64,000 nucleotides of DNA from Apostichopus japonicus (GCF_037975245.1 NC_092579.1:4118001-4182000), one strand, 5' to 3'. Shown: positions 25,001 through 37,841, numbered from the stretch's first letter. The notes: a model not told the origin generated them from the letters alone. A program made the numbers and translations.

Positions 25001-28000
25001 ATCACAGATGCTTATCTGGCTCATGCTTTCACCCAAGCCCTCGTCGAGAAGAAGGAAGCAATTCGAGGGATATCTACCCTACTGACTGCTCTGGCTAAGA
25101 TTCAGCTTCATCAGGGACAGTTAACATCGATTCATGCTGATATCTGTCAGGTAGGTTGTGACATTTCTAGTTGTATAAATATCAACAATTTTGGGCATCT
25201 TATACCTTGTAAAGTGGTGTTGTTAACCCAAGAAATCTGAAGGGACAGGATGGCATTTTTATGTTGGTTGTCCTCTATGTCTTTGGCGAGGGAGGGAGGG
25301 AGGACAGAAGGCTAGAGGGGTACCTGGAGGAACATTGAAGTTTGGTAACAATGAAGCATATATTGCAATATGTGTGACAGTTTGCAACACATATGGGCCT
25401 AGCTTTAATATGTGTACTGCTATGATTGAGTTCCATGATGGGGAACCGCAGTTTTACCCTTGTGTGTATCAGGTAAGTTTTTTAATTTTTTCTTACAGAA
25501 ACTATAATTGGAAGCAATCATCAGAGAATAATGACATTTGATATGGCTGTTTGCGGTGTTCCTCCTTAGATTGATTGCTCTGAAATTTATATTTCTGTTA
25601 TATTAACGCAAGTTAGAGCTTTACAGCTGGTTTATACGAGTTAGCTTGAAATTATCTGCACTGGAGTTACGAGCAAGATAATGAGAAACGAGATATTTCA
25701 AGTACTTTTTCTTCCCCACTGACAACACACCACGTGGTACAGTACTATTATTATGCTTTGTTCCATTTTCCTCACTTACCCCAGCTGTGTTTACTCTCCA
25801 AGAACATGAAGCCAGCACTATCCTTACTAGATACAGACATTACAGAAATAAGTCAAGAGGTAAGAGTCTTCCCTTTCATTTTCAGAAGTTTGCCGACCAC
25901 TGTCTGAATTTGCACGTCTTCTGCTGTAATCAATACATTTTAAGGATGGCTAAAACACTTACTCACAGATTTTCTCAGAGATAATTTTTCACTAAACTTG
26001 TATTTCCCTGGAAGTCTTCTGGTTGATAAAATGTCAAGATTATGGATGCTCTCAACACATTGCATACATAGTCAGTGTCGTCAGAATTTTGTTTGTTTGT
26101 TATGGGATTATACAACCCTCTTTTAAAGGTTATAACGTGAAACCGTCCTTAAACGTGGGCTTATTCACAAACACTTATATGCATTGTGCATTGTCAACCA
26201 AGACACAAACTCCTACTTGTAGTTATTGCCTAAAAAAGTTTTCCAAGGAAGATTCAATCATGAAATAACTGTCTTTTAATTACAAGCTGCAATGGTGTAG
26301 TAGATTGATCCATTGATTGATTTTTTTTACTTGATAAATTTTGCGTAAAATTACCATCAATTAGAGACCAAGTACACAATTGTTGCATTTAACCTGTTCC
26401 TTGGTCAGTACTACTATTTGGTAATACATAAATGATATTATACCTTTGAAATGTTGCTATTCTTGGCACATTTTCCTTTCTCTTCTGTGATTGATTATAA
26501 AGCAATCAGACCTCCCCTCCCCAAAATACAAAAGTGGCAGTGTAGAGAAAGCAAGAATGAAAATTACAAAAAGGGGGAAATTATGTCTTACCCGCAGGGA
26601 AAAAATAGTCTGGCTGATAATCAAGAAGGTCTTCTCCTTCTCAAAACTTTTGGAAATGTTTGTACGAAAAATATCTCCAGATCAGTCAGGATCGAATGGA
26701 ATTCCAGGAAGTCACTGGGCAAAGGTCTATTTCTGTTCAGTCTCAAGTCACAATCTCTGCTGTATTTACTTAAAGAAATTTATACTTGCCAGAATTTTCT
26801 ATCATAGCGAGGTCTATGATCGAATTGATGCCCATGCTTGTATAATTTAGACTCTTGTTCATCCCTTTTTCATTTTGGTTCATGATTGTAGAGCGGCCAT
26901 TTTGATTCTACCAACTTTTTGTGCTACTATTACTATGGTGGGATGATTTATGCTGCTCAAAAGAACTGGAACAGATCGGCATATTTTTTCGAAGTGGTGA
27001 GAAAGTCTTTTCATTTTGCAAATTACTTTTCGGTTTTAAAATACCAAAAGAGAGTCAAGCAGACAAAAAGACAATGACATAATTAGTTAATTAAATTTTT
27101 GTCTTAAACCTATGTTGTGTGTAAAAAAATCACATACCTGCAAGGGTCTCTGGGTTATTCTGGGTATGCTTTAAGACTGTGAAATTATGTAAATTTTTAT
27201 TTACTAGTTTCAATATGTTTGATGGAATTTGATTTGTTCAATGACATTAGATGGATTCCCTTTACGGAAAATATAGCTATAGAGACACATTGTGCTTGAT
27301 TAGTCTTGAAGATCTTTAGTTTTGAAGGAATGCTATTTGATATGATGCGTTTGTCTTGAAATCCTGTGTGACTGATCATAGTAATTACTTATTAACCTAA
27401 TTAATATAAAAGAAAGCTATTTGTAAGTTTTGTAAGTAATTGTGATTATGCTGTGAAAGAATATCTTTGTTGTAAACATTCCTCTTCCACAACCTCCTAG
27501 TCACTTCAAAGACAGCTCAATAAGAAAGACAGCCAAGAAAAGCAAAGATTCTTTGGAAGAGATTAGCATGTCATATAATGATATTAAACATCAATATATA
27601 TATGAAATATTATTTTTGGTTTGAAAGTTAATTTTCATCTAGAATCTCATTTTGGAGTCGTTTCACTTTTATATCAGCATCTTGCTTGTTGTAAGTATGT
27701 CTGCTACCCAGAATGCATTTGTACTTCACAGGCTATAACTACACCTAGTATGGCTGTCAGTCATATTGTGTTGGAATCCTACAAGAAGTTCATCTTAGTC
27801 TCTCTCATCCTTCATGGGAAGCTTCCAGTCTTTCCAAAGTACACGTCCCCAGTTGTAAGCAGGTTCATCAAGGTCAGTATGGATTCCAAATTATTGTTTG
27901 AAGTCCGCTGAAAGAATCATTAAATTGTATGCATGTGAGGCCTGTAAGAGAGGTTCTATGTAAAGAATGTATCAATAGAAGTGAAAACTGAAGACAGATA

Positions 28001-30840
28001 TGGGAAGTAAACAAAGAATGAAAGAAAACACACATCCAGAAAAGAATTTGTATTTTTACATTTTGTATTTTTATCTCTTCATATTGTACACAATTTGTAT
28101 TATAATAATTCATGTAAGACATCGAACTTGGGACCTGTGATTGTGAAGATGAATTATTGTGCTACATATTATGCTAAATGTTGAATCGTTAACTTGTCAT
28201 GTGACACAAAACCTCTGGAATTGACCGATTGACGTGGTAACTCATGTCTAAAGTTATATTGGTTCTTTTAAGTGTGTTTGGAACATTTGAAAACATAACT
28301 GCGTTCTCTGTTGTGAAACTTTTGAGACCAGTAGTCACATATGGTACAAGTTGGTATTACCTCAGCTTGTAGTTCTATTGTTGGCACACCATGAATATTC
28401 AAATAGTGCTATCATTGTTCTTTTTGTAGCCTCTTAGTCAGGGCTACCACGAGCTTGGCTCTGCTTGTCTTACAAATAATCCAGCAGATATCCGAGTGGT
28501 GCTAGACAAGCATGCAGAACAGTTTTCAAATGTGAGTGTCGTCTTTTGTCTTCTATCATTGGTTTCCGCTGGTGGAAAACTAGTAACATGTGAAGATCAA
28601 ACTGGGAGAAAATATTTTACAAGTTTTTCATTTCATTTTCAGTTACTTAATATTTTAGGTTTGAAACCAAATATCTGTTGCTGATGAGTTATTTGAAAAA
28701 CAGTATTGCAGGTGCATTATCCTACTGTAAAATACAAAGTGGAGGAAGGCTGTTGGAGAGGAGGGGGGGGGGATTGTTTAGTCAAAGTAGGTGGAAGAGG
28801 AGAGGATGGGTTGGGAGGTAGTTTATGGTGGTCAAGAGTGTAGTGGATTAGGTACCCTCAGATGTTCAGTGTGGGTTACTGTATAAACTCTATCCTTTCC
28901 CTACCTAGGTTGCGGCATCCTCAAAGGAAAACACAGTACATTCATTTTATTAAAGGTTTTGTAATAATTGTCAGTTCTCATTTTGGCCATCTTTTCTACG
29001 TAATCGTAGTTTGATACGGTCAAAGGAAATGTTTGATTTTTACTCTTCCAGGACAAGAATATGGGTTTAGCCAAACAGGTACTTGCCTCCATGTACCGGA
29101 AGAACATACAAAGATTAACAAAGGTAATAATAATATCACTCAAGGTAAATCATTGAGGATGGTACTAGTTAAGTTAGGATGCTGTTTAAGGAAGTAATTC
29201 TGTCAGCTTTGTGGCTGGTACAATAAAATCAAATGATAGATGCATGCTGCATTATGTTAAGAATACAAGCAATATATTTTTTTTCAGAATTATTCTATGT
29301 ACTATCAAGGTATGATGGTAACTATCTTCTTCAGGAAAAATTTTCAGTGGAGGAGAGGGGGGGGGGTGGGTGGGAGGAGGAGGTACTTGCATCGAAGTTT
29401 GGTCACTCTCTTTGTAGAATACAAGTAAATCAATACTACGAGAATGTATTTTAATGACTTAAAAATCTGATACAGACATCGTTCATCAACTTGAGCTTCT
29501 ACTCAGTAGCTTTTGTGTAGAAAATGTTGCTTCTTCATTAACTTTGCACATTTATTGCAAACAAGAGAAATTCAAAAATTTCTAGTAAACCTTTATTGGC
29601 TCATTCTGTGTTCCTTTGTAGTATTACTTTGTACCTTTCATATTATTATTTAGACATTTTTGACATTATCTTTGGCGGACATCGCACGACGAGTACATCT
29701 GAACTCACCTGAAGAAGCTGAACAGTATGTTCAAAATATGGTGAGGTTTCTCTCAATTTTTGCAATGTTTGTGGCATTACAGTTTCTTTTCACCAGGGGT
29801 CATGTACCTGTTAGGGTTCCTATCACTGAGAACTATCAGTTTTTTATGTAGGTTTGAAGTGTGTCTGTCACTCAGGTGCTACCAATGTTTGTAATTTGAA
29901 TGTCCACTTTCACTCACGGAGTTGTGAATATGTATGAATTTATGTATCATCGATGTTGCTGTCACGGTTACCAATCTATGTAGCTTTTTCTTCTTTGACT
30001 GTTTGATGTAATTATTGAAAAATATTCTATGTAGCATCTTAACAATTTCCTTTACTCCTTTTGCAGATTGAAGACGGGGAAATATATGCAAGTATAAGTA
30101 AGAAGGATGGGATGGTTAGTTTCCATGACAACCCAGAAAAGTATGATAACCCAGATGTTCTGAGAAAGATCGACGAACAGGTAAAGTTTCCAAGGGTCCA
30201 GATTTTCTTCTTCTTCTTAAATGTGAAGAGTATCGTCTTAAGACACGAATTTTTGAACTAATGAAATATAACGTTAGTAATAAAACAATAGAAAAAGGTG
30301 GTATTTGTAATAAAAGACCAACATGTTGTTTGTGATTCATCTCATTAACAGTTGCGTGAATGCATGGCATTAGATGAGAAACTTAGGACCATGGAGCAGG
30401 AAATATCTGTTAATACACAATTTGTACAAAAGGTAAGTGAACAAATTTTTTTTCTGTCAGACTTGACTGTAGTACATGCATTAGAGGCACACAAAGTAAT
30501 CATTTTTAAAGGGTGAGACAACTTAGTATCAGTGGAGGAAGAGGATATGGAGGTGAGGGGTGGCGAGGGGTTGGGAAGAGGAGGTGGGATGAGGAGTGAA
30601 ACTTTAGCTTAGCCTTTTTATATTTTCTGGTTTTTTAAGGATAGATTAATAAGGTAAGATCAACAGCTATTGCCTACTTAAGATAATCTGTAGAAGTATA
30701 AAGATCTAAGACTTACATGATGTTAGTGATGAAATGAAGTAGCTTTTTCAGTTCAATTTGTAACAACAATTAAAATGTTCCTTTTTCAGAGTATGGGTGT
30801 ACGAGGGGAGGAAGAAGATGTCGCATTTGGAAGCAAATGA
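22020..30840 (+). CDS. COPS3: COP9 signalosome complex subunit 3 (CSN3), complete gene of 13 coding exons
   Basis: The joined exons (22020-22074, 23415-23544, 24497-24615, 25008-25150, 25785-25859, 26892-26996, 27732-27872, 28430-28531, 29052-29123, 29654-29740, 30067-30180, 30352-30432, 30790-30840) give 424 residues, against 423 in vertebrate CSN3. CSN3 is a PCI-domain scaffold subunit of the eight-subunit COP9 signalosome, which removes NEDD8 from cullins and so tunes cullin-RING ubiquitin ligases. Helical repeats fill the first half; the PCI domain is roughly residues 195-365, followed by C-terminal helices. Diagnostic stretches include [38 protein letters not shown]-like and [13 protein letters not shown]. 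All splice sites are GT-AG with matched phases. Confidence 0.97.
23415..23544 (+). CDS. COPS3: COPS3 exon 2
   Basis: Acceptor gataaag|, donor GTACT|gtaagt, phases 1 and 2. Encodes [19 protein letters not shown] through HALGVLAVL, an alpha-helical repeat segment typical of CSN3. Confidence 0.93.
24497..24615 (+). CDS. COPS3: COPS3 exon 3
   Basis: Acceptor tgttctccag|, donor GACAGCT|gtaagt, phases 2 and 1. Encodes [20 protein letters not shown] and then [16 protein letters not shown], matching CSN3 DFETLFSQ-x-QLF and STCNGE. Confidence 0.95.
25008..25150 (+). CDS. COPS3: COPS3 exon 4
   Basis: Acceptor tttatcacag|, donor TGTCAG|gtaggt, phases 1 and 0. Encodes [20 protein letters not shown] through [11 protein letters not shown]; the last motif is near-invariant in CSN3. 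Confidence 0.95.
25785..25859 (+). CDS. COPS3: COPS3 exon 5
   Basis: 75 nt, phase 0 on both sides. Encodes [20 protein letters not shown] then EISQE, with acceptor ttaccccag| and donor CAAGAG|gtaaga. Confidence 0.95.
26892..26996 (+). CDS. COPS3: COPS3 exon 6
   Basis: 105 nt, phase 0 on both sides, acceptor atgattgtag|, donor GAAGTG|gtgaga. Encodes [20 protein letters not shown], holding the [10 protein letters not shown] signature of CSN3, then [15 protein letters not shown]. Confidence 0.95.
27732..27872 (+). CDS. COPS3: COPS3 exon 7
   Basis: 141 nt, phase 0 on both sides. Encodes [20 protein letters not shown], then [20 protein letters not shown], then VVSRFIK, one of the best conserved CSN3 blocks and the entry to the PCI domain. 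Confidence 0.96.
28110..28175 (-). mobile_element. Degenerate tRNA-derived SINE head in COPS3 intron 7
   Basis: The minus strand has a TAGCACAATAATTCA stretch reminiscent of an A box and AGGTCCCAAGTTCGATGTC reminiscent of the B box region of tRNA-derived SINEs. It is decayed, and no body was recognised. Confidence 0.4.
28430..28531 (+). CDS. COPS3: COPS3 exon 8 (PCI domain)
   Basis: 102 nt, phase 0. Encodes [20 protein letters not shown] then [14 protein letters not shown], between ttttgtag| and TCAAAT|gtgagt. Confidence 0.95.
29052..29123 (+). CDS. COPS3: COPS3 exon 9 (PCI domain)
   Basis: 72 nt, phase 0. Encodes [20 protein letters not shown] then RLTK; the KNIQRLTK motif continues as TFLTLSL in the next exon, as in other CSN3 proteins. 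Confidence 0.95.
29654..29740 (+). CDS. COPS3: COPS3 exon 10 (PCI winged helix)
   Basis: 87 nt, phase 0. Encodes [20 protein letters not shown] then EAEQYVQNM, the typical PCI winged-helix start (LSL-x-DIA-x-RV). Confidence 0.95.
30067..30180 (+). CDS. COPS3: COPS3 exon 11 (PCI end)
   Basis: 114 nt, phase 0. Encodes [20 protein letters not shown], then [18 protein letters not shown]. The pair IEDGEI and [13 protein letters not shown] is diagnostic of CSN3. Confidence 0.96.
30352..30432 (+). CDS. COPS3: COPS3 exon 12
   Basis: 81 nt, phase 0. Encodes [20 protein letters not shown] then NTQFVQK, the C-terminal helix involved in CSN assembly. Confidence 0.95.
30790..30840 (+). CDS. COPS3: COPS3 exon 13 (stop codon)
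   Basis: Acceptor ctttttcag|. Encodes [16 protein letters not shown] and ends at TGA 30838-30840. The short acidic tail after SMG is of family-typical length but variable sequence. Confidence 0.93.
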   Translation, partial: SMGVRGEEEDVAFGSK

Positions 30841-32774
30841 AAATGTGAAACTTTAGGACAGTAGACCGTAAACTATGATTTGTTATCGTCAAGTTTTGAC
30901 GCACCCCTGTTCTTGTGTACAGCAACGACGCGGTGAACTCCACGAGTGTTATTCGAACATTCACGCACACAAACTGTATGTGATGTAAACATGATTATAA
31001 ATGTCAGGTCAATCACCAAGGGAACCATTTTAAAAGTTAAGTGTTCGATCAACTAACCAGAGTTTATCTTTAAGAATATCCATGGAATGCTGTCAATGTA
31101 AAATGATTATATAGTCATGTCTATCACCATGGAAACAAGTTTGACAGTTGGCTTTTCTTCTCAAGAAGACAGACTTTTATAATGCACATTTGAGGTATCA
31201 GTTGTCCAGTGTAAATTCTGAATGGAAATACAACAGGTATGTTTTTATTAGTAATAATAATAGTAATAATCATCAGCTGTGTTAGAAGGTGGCATGCATG
31301 TACAACAAAACAAAGTGTCTTTAAGTCAATGTAGGAGGAACAAGCATGTAAGAATATCCATCAGATTGCTGTCCATGTAGCTTCATTATAATGTTAAGTC
31401 TATCACTATGGAAACTGCTATTAAATCTATGTGCACAACACTTTTACTTTTGTGGTCTCAGCTTGTTTGCATTGCTGGTTGATCTAATAGACAGATGAGT
31501 TTAAGTGCCTAAGGGCCCCCAAGGTGAAGTGATCTCTCTGAACACTTCCAGACTAAACCTGTTATGTTAGGGTTGTTCATGCAAAACATAACAAGCAGGG
31601 AGGAAGAGTGGTGGGGGGGTGGGGGGGGGTAGGAGCAAGCACATTGTAGTTGTTGAGGGCTGTAGAAATAGTAATCCATCACTGCTCGTTGGTAAACTAG
31701 TCAGACTTCGTGCTTTTTTTGCCAGGATTCATTTTGCCACAGTTGGTTTGGAACATTACGATTCGTGTGGCATTTGTAGTCGTGTAACATCAGCCAGACG
31801 ATGGTGGCATTCATGTTTGTATTAAATTCAGCAAAACAAGTTATAGTCACGTAGTAAGAGCAGGAAAGCAGCTTACAAATTGGGTATATCACATTTATGC
31901 CTGAAGAGGCAGGAGTGAGTGTAATTTCCATAAAACTCAATGGAATTAATGGATGTGAAGGTAGAAGAAATCACAACGTGTCAGTTTATGCATGTGTACT
32001 TTTGTAATTGAGGTGTATGTATAAACTCTTTGGCCTTATGAGAGAACTAGTGTGATGCAAGGGCAGTATTGTGGCTTGTAGTTAGCGAAGTCGCTTCGGT
32101 GCACTTTTAAAAAGTTTATGGGCATAACTGCCCAATACTTTAACTTCTCCATATCACGGATTGACATTGTTGTTTTGTTCTTCGAGATGTGAAGTTTCTT
32201 GATGACATTAATGTGCATATGCCCCATACGGTAGTAGTTTGTTTGTCAGTTTAACATGCCACATATCTGTAATTTCAATATCATGTTAATAGCTTCATAT
32301 TTGATATGAAAACAGTCAGAAATAGATACTGCTATTGTCGAAATGTCAATTAATATCGTCACTCATTATTGTACTACTGTTAAAAGTTCTCTTTACTTTG
32401 AAAAAAGTGGCTAATTAGCTATATAACACTTGAATCACTACTAGGAACCCTCCCTACCCCCACTTCCTTCTTCGATACAATCCCTCGCAGGGCTAGCTTA
32501 CCCATTGAGGTCTACACAATAGCACTCTACCCCAGAAACCAGTTGAAATGGTATTGTAGCTTTTTTCCTTCGTCAACTTGTAAAAGAATATTGCCAGTTG
32601 TGTTAATATGAAGCTTTGGGTTGAAAGCCAGTGGGACAGAAGACGTGTGTAACACATAAGAAAAACTACCCAAAGTAACAAAATGCGGAAAAAATCATGG
32701 TGAGAGATTTACCCAGATTGAGTAGAATTTCTACAAAATGTTTTATTTCATATTTTCAATCATATTCAAATAAA
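30841..32774 (+). other. Probable COPS3 3' untranslated region
   Basis: Noncoding. Possible polyadenylation signals on the plus strand are ATTAAA at 31420-31425 and 31821-31826 and AATAAA at 32769-32774. I cannot tell which is used. A motif of about 70 bp recurs three times between 30972 and 31420 (separate entry). Confidence 0.4.
30972..31425 (+). repeat. Three degenerate copies of a ~70 bp motif after the COPS3 stop codon
   Basis: Copies at about 30975-31045, 31073-31145 and 31348-31420 share a pattern of taTAATGT, (a)gTCtATCACcA and GGAAAC. The first two are adjacent and the third lies about 275 bp further on. They would lie inside the 3' UTR if a distal poly(A) site is used. Confidence 0.55.
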
Positions 32775-35700
32775 TTTATCCTCGCATGAGCAACATATTC
32801 TTGTTAATTGCAAATTCCTAGTTACCGAAATAAGGGTGATTATTACCCATGCATGGACAGAAACTCTTCCAGGTAAGAATAAAAAAACAAAAATATGAAA
32901 AAGTTACTTTTTGTCTTTTTGCACGAACCCCTTTTTTTTTATAGAAAATAACAAAGGACCATATCAATCATCATTTACACTTTTTAAATCACATGCATTT
33001 ATCATTAAAGCATTTGACTATAAATAAAAGTAACCTTTTTTTTTTATATTACTTATATTAAATACGAAAAATTAAAATATTGCATACTGCCGGCATATGT
33101 GCAGATCACTGCCAAGTTTTTAAGTACATGTAAATCACTGATTTTCACTTTTGAAATTAACATGCAAATATTATAATATGCAAATTTCTTGCTTCCTAGA
33201 AACAGTCGTCGATTAAATCTTTTATCAATTTCAAACTAATTATCATACATTCAAATGAAACTTGAGAATCCTTGGCGAGGCACAAGGGCTAAATTATGTT
33301 TGGCAGTGGAGTTATCGTGGGATCAGCAGTGCAAGCAAAAATCTGCCTGAAAATGCCACAAAAAAAAATTGGGTTCTTTATCCTCTTAAAAAGTTGATAA
33401 CAACTGTACGGTTGATAACAATGTTTTGTTCAAGACTTTTCGACTGCTACTCCCAATTTCACCTGCTATTTATTTCCCTCTTCCTACTAAGTTTAATGCT
33501 GAGGTGCACAGATAGTCAAATTGGCTTCAAGCAGTTTACATTGAAAGAGAAATACTTGCACACCAAAAAGCTGTTAGCAAATACACTGCCAATACAAAGC
33601 CATTGCAATAGCAATGAAAGAACGAGACTAGTTTTTTCGCTGTGCAATCCAATCAAAACAGTAGAGAACAGTGTGTGAGACAGGAAATATCTTCTTACAA
33701 TTATGTCAACTCAATGTATTCTTAATGACACAACACTTATGTGTCATATAACTTTAACTTTCGTTTTAAAGTGCATGTAAAAGCAGTAATGTTACATACA
33801 TGTGAACCAGAGGGGGGGGGGGGGACTACATGACATTCACTAGCTGGGAAACCTGTCTATTTTGCAAGTGTTTCTATTCATGAACCACATCACAGATTTA
33901 GCCTTGGGCATCTAAATAGCATCCGATTCAAGATGGCTAAATGCTTCATACTTCCTAATGCCCTGAACCAAATTCACACTTTATGGATTTCAAGAGTATT
34001 CTTTAGAACTTTGTGGTGGGGGGCTGGAATAGCACTTTTGTGGAAGTGATGTTGGGGGATGGGGGGGGGGGGTGGCCTTGGCTGGGCTAGTGGAACATGA
34101 ACATCCAATATGCTAGCCATATTTCAGGTAATCTGGCATGAATAGGTGGGGGGAGGGGGAGGGAGGGGGTCTTATCTTAGGCCTCCGAGTGGGTATGTTA
34201 ATGGACTTTAAAAAAAAAAATGTACTGATTATTCATGTTGACCTTTGCCCTATCAACGTTCTTTACAGAGTCGTTACTTATTCTTCTAAGTTTGCTGCAA
34301 AATGATTTCATCATTAATTTATCCAGAAATTACTTTTGCATTCTTAATGTTTGGTCCTTAAAAATAAATTAATGGACTGACTAATGGACAAAATTTGCTC
34401 ATTTCAAAGTAAAAAATATAAAATACATGAGCTGCTCCTTATATAGCTACACCACTGTAGGATTACCACTTATTTTTTATTGTTGCTTTTTTCTTCCTTT
34501 TTTTTTGGCTTCGTTGCTTTTTTTAAATTTTTTCTTTTCATCTTTGCAATTTTGCATTTTACAAACATGGAACTACTTGGCTTGCATTTATAATACCCAA
34601 AAATAGAATCAATTCTGTCGCCTAATGTACAAATTCCATTGTGCAAAAAAAATTAATAATAAATATGAATGAGGAAAGATACTGAATCTAAAACGGAACA
34701 TGTGGCCCATGAAGCTATAGCAAGGGACAGGTCCTAGCAAGCGATTGGTCTAATCAAATTAATAGTACAGATATTCAAATTAGAACGTGGGAATAAGGAT
34801 TGCTGATTGGTCATTTCTTTAACACAAATAGAGAAACACAAACCTTACCTACCTTTTCATAGTAGGCTTCATTTGTGATCATCTACATTAGGGAGTTAAA
34901 CAATCATTAGTTTAGTACTTTTAGGTTACTTTCCTGCTATTTACTATGCTAAACTTGGTGAGTCAATATCCTCTCCTTGACTCCACATGTACCTGCAAGA
35001 ACATTATTCACCCTTATCGCGGAGCTTATGAGCTCATCAAATAGTTCAGTACGAACAACGATGAACAAGGCGATGTACCTAACCATTTTTATTTGAACCA
35101 TCTGGTATTATTCACTCATAACTAATCAAATTTTGTTGTGACTTTTGGCAACAAGAGGCGCCGATTGAAGGATGGAATAGGTTAAATCTTCGCATTGCTG
35201 TTCGCCCCACTTTATTGGAAGGTGCTATTTTATGAAACTGGACCAAAAATCACATTTATGTGCAAGGTTGCATGACTTTCATGCCATAACTACCTTCTCA
35301 ACGAACTAACCGTATCTCGGAGTGCAGATGCGAGGATGAAACAGGTAAGCAAGGAGCACTAGTGAACGGCTAAATACATTTGTATTACAATATCTAACAA
35401 CAAATCTTAGATTTAACATATAAATTTGATGTGTCCAAGTGATCTACAGCCTTAAAAGTTTGAAATGAAAAACAAAACTTCAAGCTCTGTGCCAATTTTT
35501 TTCTTTCAATTTTTTCCCTTAAAATAGAATGCAAGCAAGGCACAGTCACACCAATTACTGATTTAAAATACTCTTTTTTTTTTCAATGATTTAAATGTTT
35601 TACTACTTTGCACTGAATGAAAGAGGCTTGATTATTGCATCCACCTAGCAACATCTACACAAACAATAGACAATGAATTAATTGTTTCACTCAAGAAGCT

Positions 35701-37841
35701 GGAGTTGTCACACACATAAGATACAAAGATAAAGTTGTACTGTTTTTTTTCTCTTCATAAAATAATCTCTTAGAATTCATAACACCTTTAATAGAGAAAA
35801 AGCTGTCATTGTGCATAATGTCTAGCAATCCAAATGAAGGCAGAAAACTCTTACAAACTTAACGGCATACATCTTAATTGTTTTCACTTGATATTAGTAC
35901 ATTTCATTTCATAATAGTTTTAAACCATTGGCCAGAAAAGACCAGGATGAAAAAAAAAAAAAAAAAAAATTGATTGCCTCCAGTTGTCAGCCATAATTCT
36001 ATTACAGCTCAAAAAGTTCCTAAATTCACAAATGTTGATACACATAATCCAAAAATATAGTTCCAGTAAAAACTGTTATTAGCTTCAAAAACCTTTGGAA
36101 CTGTTAAATTTGAGGTTGTATACATTTATTGTTTTATAAATATGTTTGACCGTATAAAATCCGAACCAGACACGATAAGCAAATTATATATTCCTCATAT
36201 CTTCCTTGTAATCAGTGACTAGTTCAAAAATCTTGTCAACCCTATCCTAAAGAGTAGCCTGTATAAGGGCATTGTCAGAAAAATGAAGTACACTAGCTCT
36301 TACCAATGTGAGTCACAATTAGTGATTAGTAACACATCTTGTTCAGCTCATACTGATGTTGATCGGGTTCCAGACTAGTATTAAACTGATTGGTATCTCA
36401 TATCAACTTGGGTCATGAAAATTGTTAGTAACAATGTTTGAACCACCTGTTGGTCTGAAGTGATATATACCTTACACATAAAATACTTATACTCAGACAC
36501 AGGTTTTAGTGTAAAGCTAATGAGGTATACGTACCTCATACCACCCACTCTGCTAACCAGTTACTATATGCTGGTGACCATGTTATAAATATTGTTCAAC
36601 TGACATAGTAGAACCTCTCACTACATGGCGGAAGTATTGCTATATCTTTGGAACAAATATCTTAGCAACCAATCATGAACAAAGATCAAAGTTTAAGTAT
36701 AGGTTGAATTCTTCCACACATATAATGTGTTAGGCTATGGGTTATCCTATGTTCACAAATAATGCTTACTTTTTATCACAAGATAATTTTCGGATTTTAT
36801 TCAAAATCTTTGAGAAGATGTATTAAGGAGGAAATGGGAGAGCAATATTTCATTTCTAAAATTAATTTTTATGATGACAAATATTCTGAAAGCAATATGT
36901 GGCCAAGTAATTCCCCAAAAATGGACATTTGTTGTAGTCCAGTAGTACTTAACGATCTCTTTGACAAGTTGTGGAAAACTTCTACCAACATCACCATAGC
37001 TTAACTAGTGAAAATTCCTTGTGAAAAATGTTTGCCGTTGATGGGATAGGATGAGATGCACAATATTGTATAGAGTAACAAGCAGTAACAACTTTCAAAC
37101 CTTATAGGGGTTACCATAACTAATTGTTGTTAGTTTTCACTGTTCTATCTTATTTAATTTAGGTGCATGGTATTGCTATTACATATGAATGCAGAACCAT
37201 GAATGGTCGGCAGGCACTGTTACCCCAATGTATCTTTCCTGAGAAATGGTATCTACGGTCAAAGTCTTGACACCATTCCCCCCTCTCTAAGACATCTAAT
37301 TTTCAGTTCGACCATTTTTATATATCTGGGCAACATGCAAAGGGTTGGTCCTCCTGACAATGAGCTTTAAGCAAATTTAGTGAGATAAAATTTGATGTGA
37401 AGTTTATATTAATAACCAGCCTCTAGGAACAGTCTTACAGTAAGATTAAATTCTTAATTATAATTTGTATATTAGCTTCTATGAGAGCGCATTACAGTTA
37501 CACACATTACGAGGAGGGGGGGGGGGAGGGGGAGTCTCCTGAACCATTAGCATACTACAGTGTAGGGAATTATTACAAATTGGTTTCACAAATGCAAACC
37601 CTTGGATCTTCTCCCAAATCCCCTTAACATACCATAAACACACTCCCGATATCATGCAAAAGAACGAGTCTTGGCCTTCCATGCTACCAATGAACCACAG
37701 GTCAACAGGTGTTCTAACAGGTAATGACGGTTTCACTCCAGAGTGAGAGAATTTGCAACAAAATGGAGGTACTGGTGGACGAATTGGCAAAACATACTAG
37801 GTAGACTGTGTCAGAAATCATGCTATGTTTCGTTGAAATCT
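32775..37841. other. Intergenic region between convergent COPS3 (+) and calcium channel (-) ends
   Basis: AT-rich sequence with G runs at about 33813-33824, 34061-34073, 34147-34170 and 37516-37527, and a poly-A tract at about 35949-35969. I found no exon supported by homology. Two inverted CCAAT motifs (gattggtc at 34743 and 34804) and an orphan consensus donor at about 35343 are noted in the findings. Confidence 0.5.
36796..36801 (-). promoter_or_regulatory. Candidate polyadenylation signal of the calcium channel gene
   Basis: tttatt on plus, AATAAA on minus, about 1.05 kb after the stop codon at 37842-37844. It is the first such hexamer I see downstream. Position only; no transcript evidence. 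Confidence 0.35.

Noticed and set aside
26451-26850. Two overlapping plus ORFs of about 118 codons in COPS3 intron 5
   Set aside because: They occupy the same bases in two frames and lie wholly in an intron; neither resembles a known protein.
33262-33678. 138-codon plus ORF downstream of COPS3
   Set aside because: Composition and sequence resemble no family, no splice or promoter context; chance open frame.
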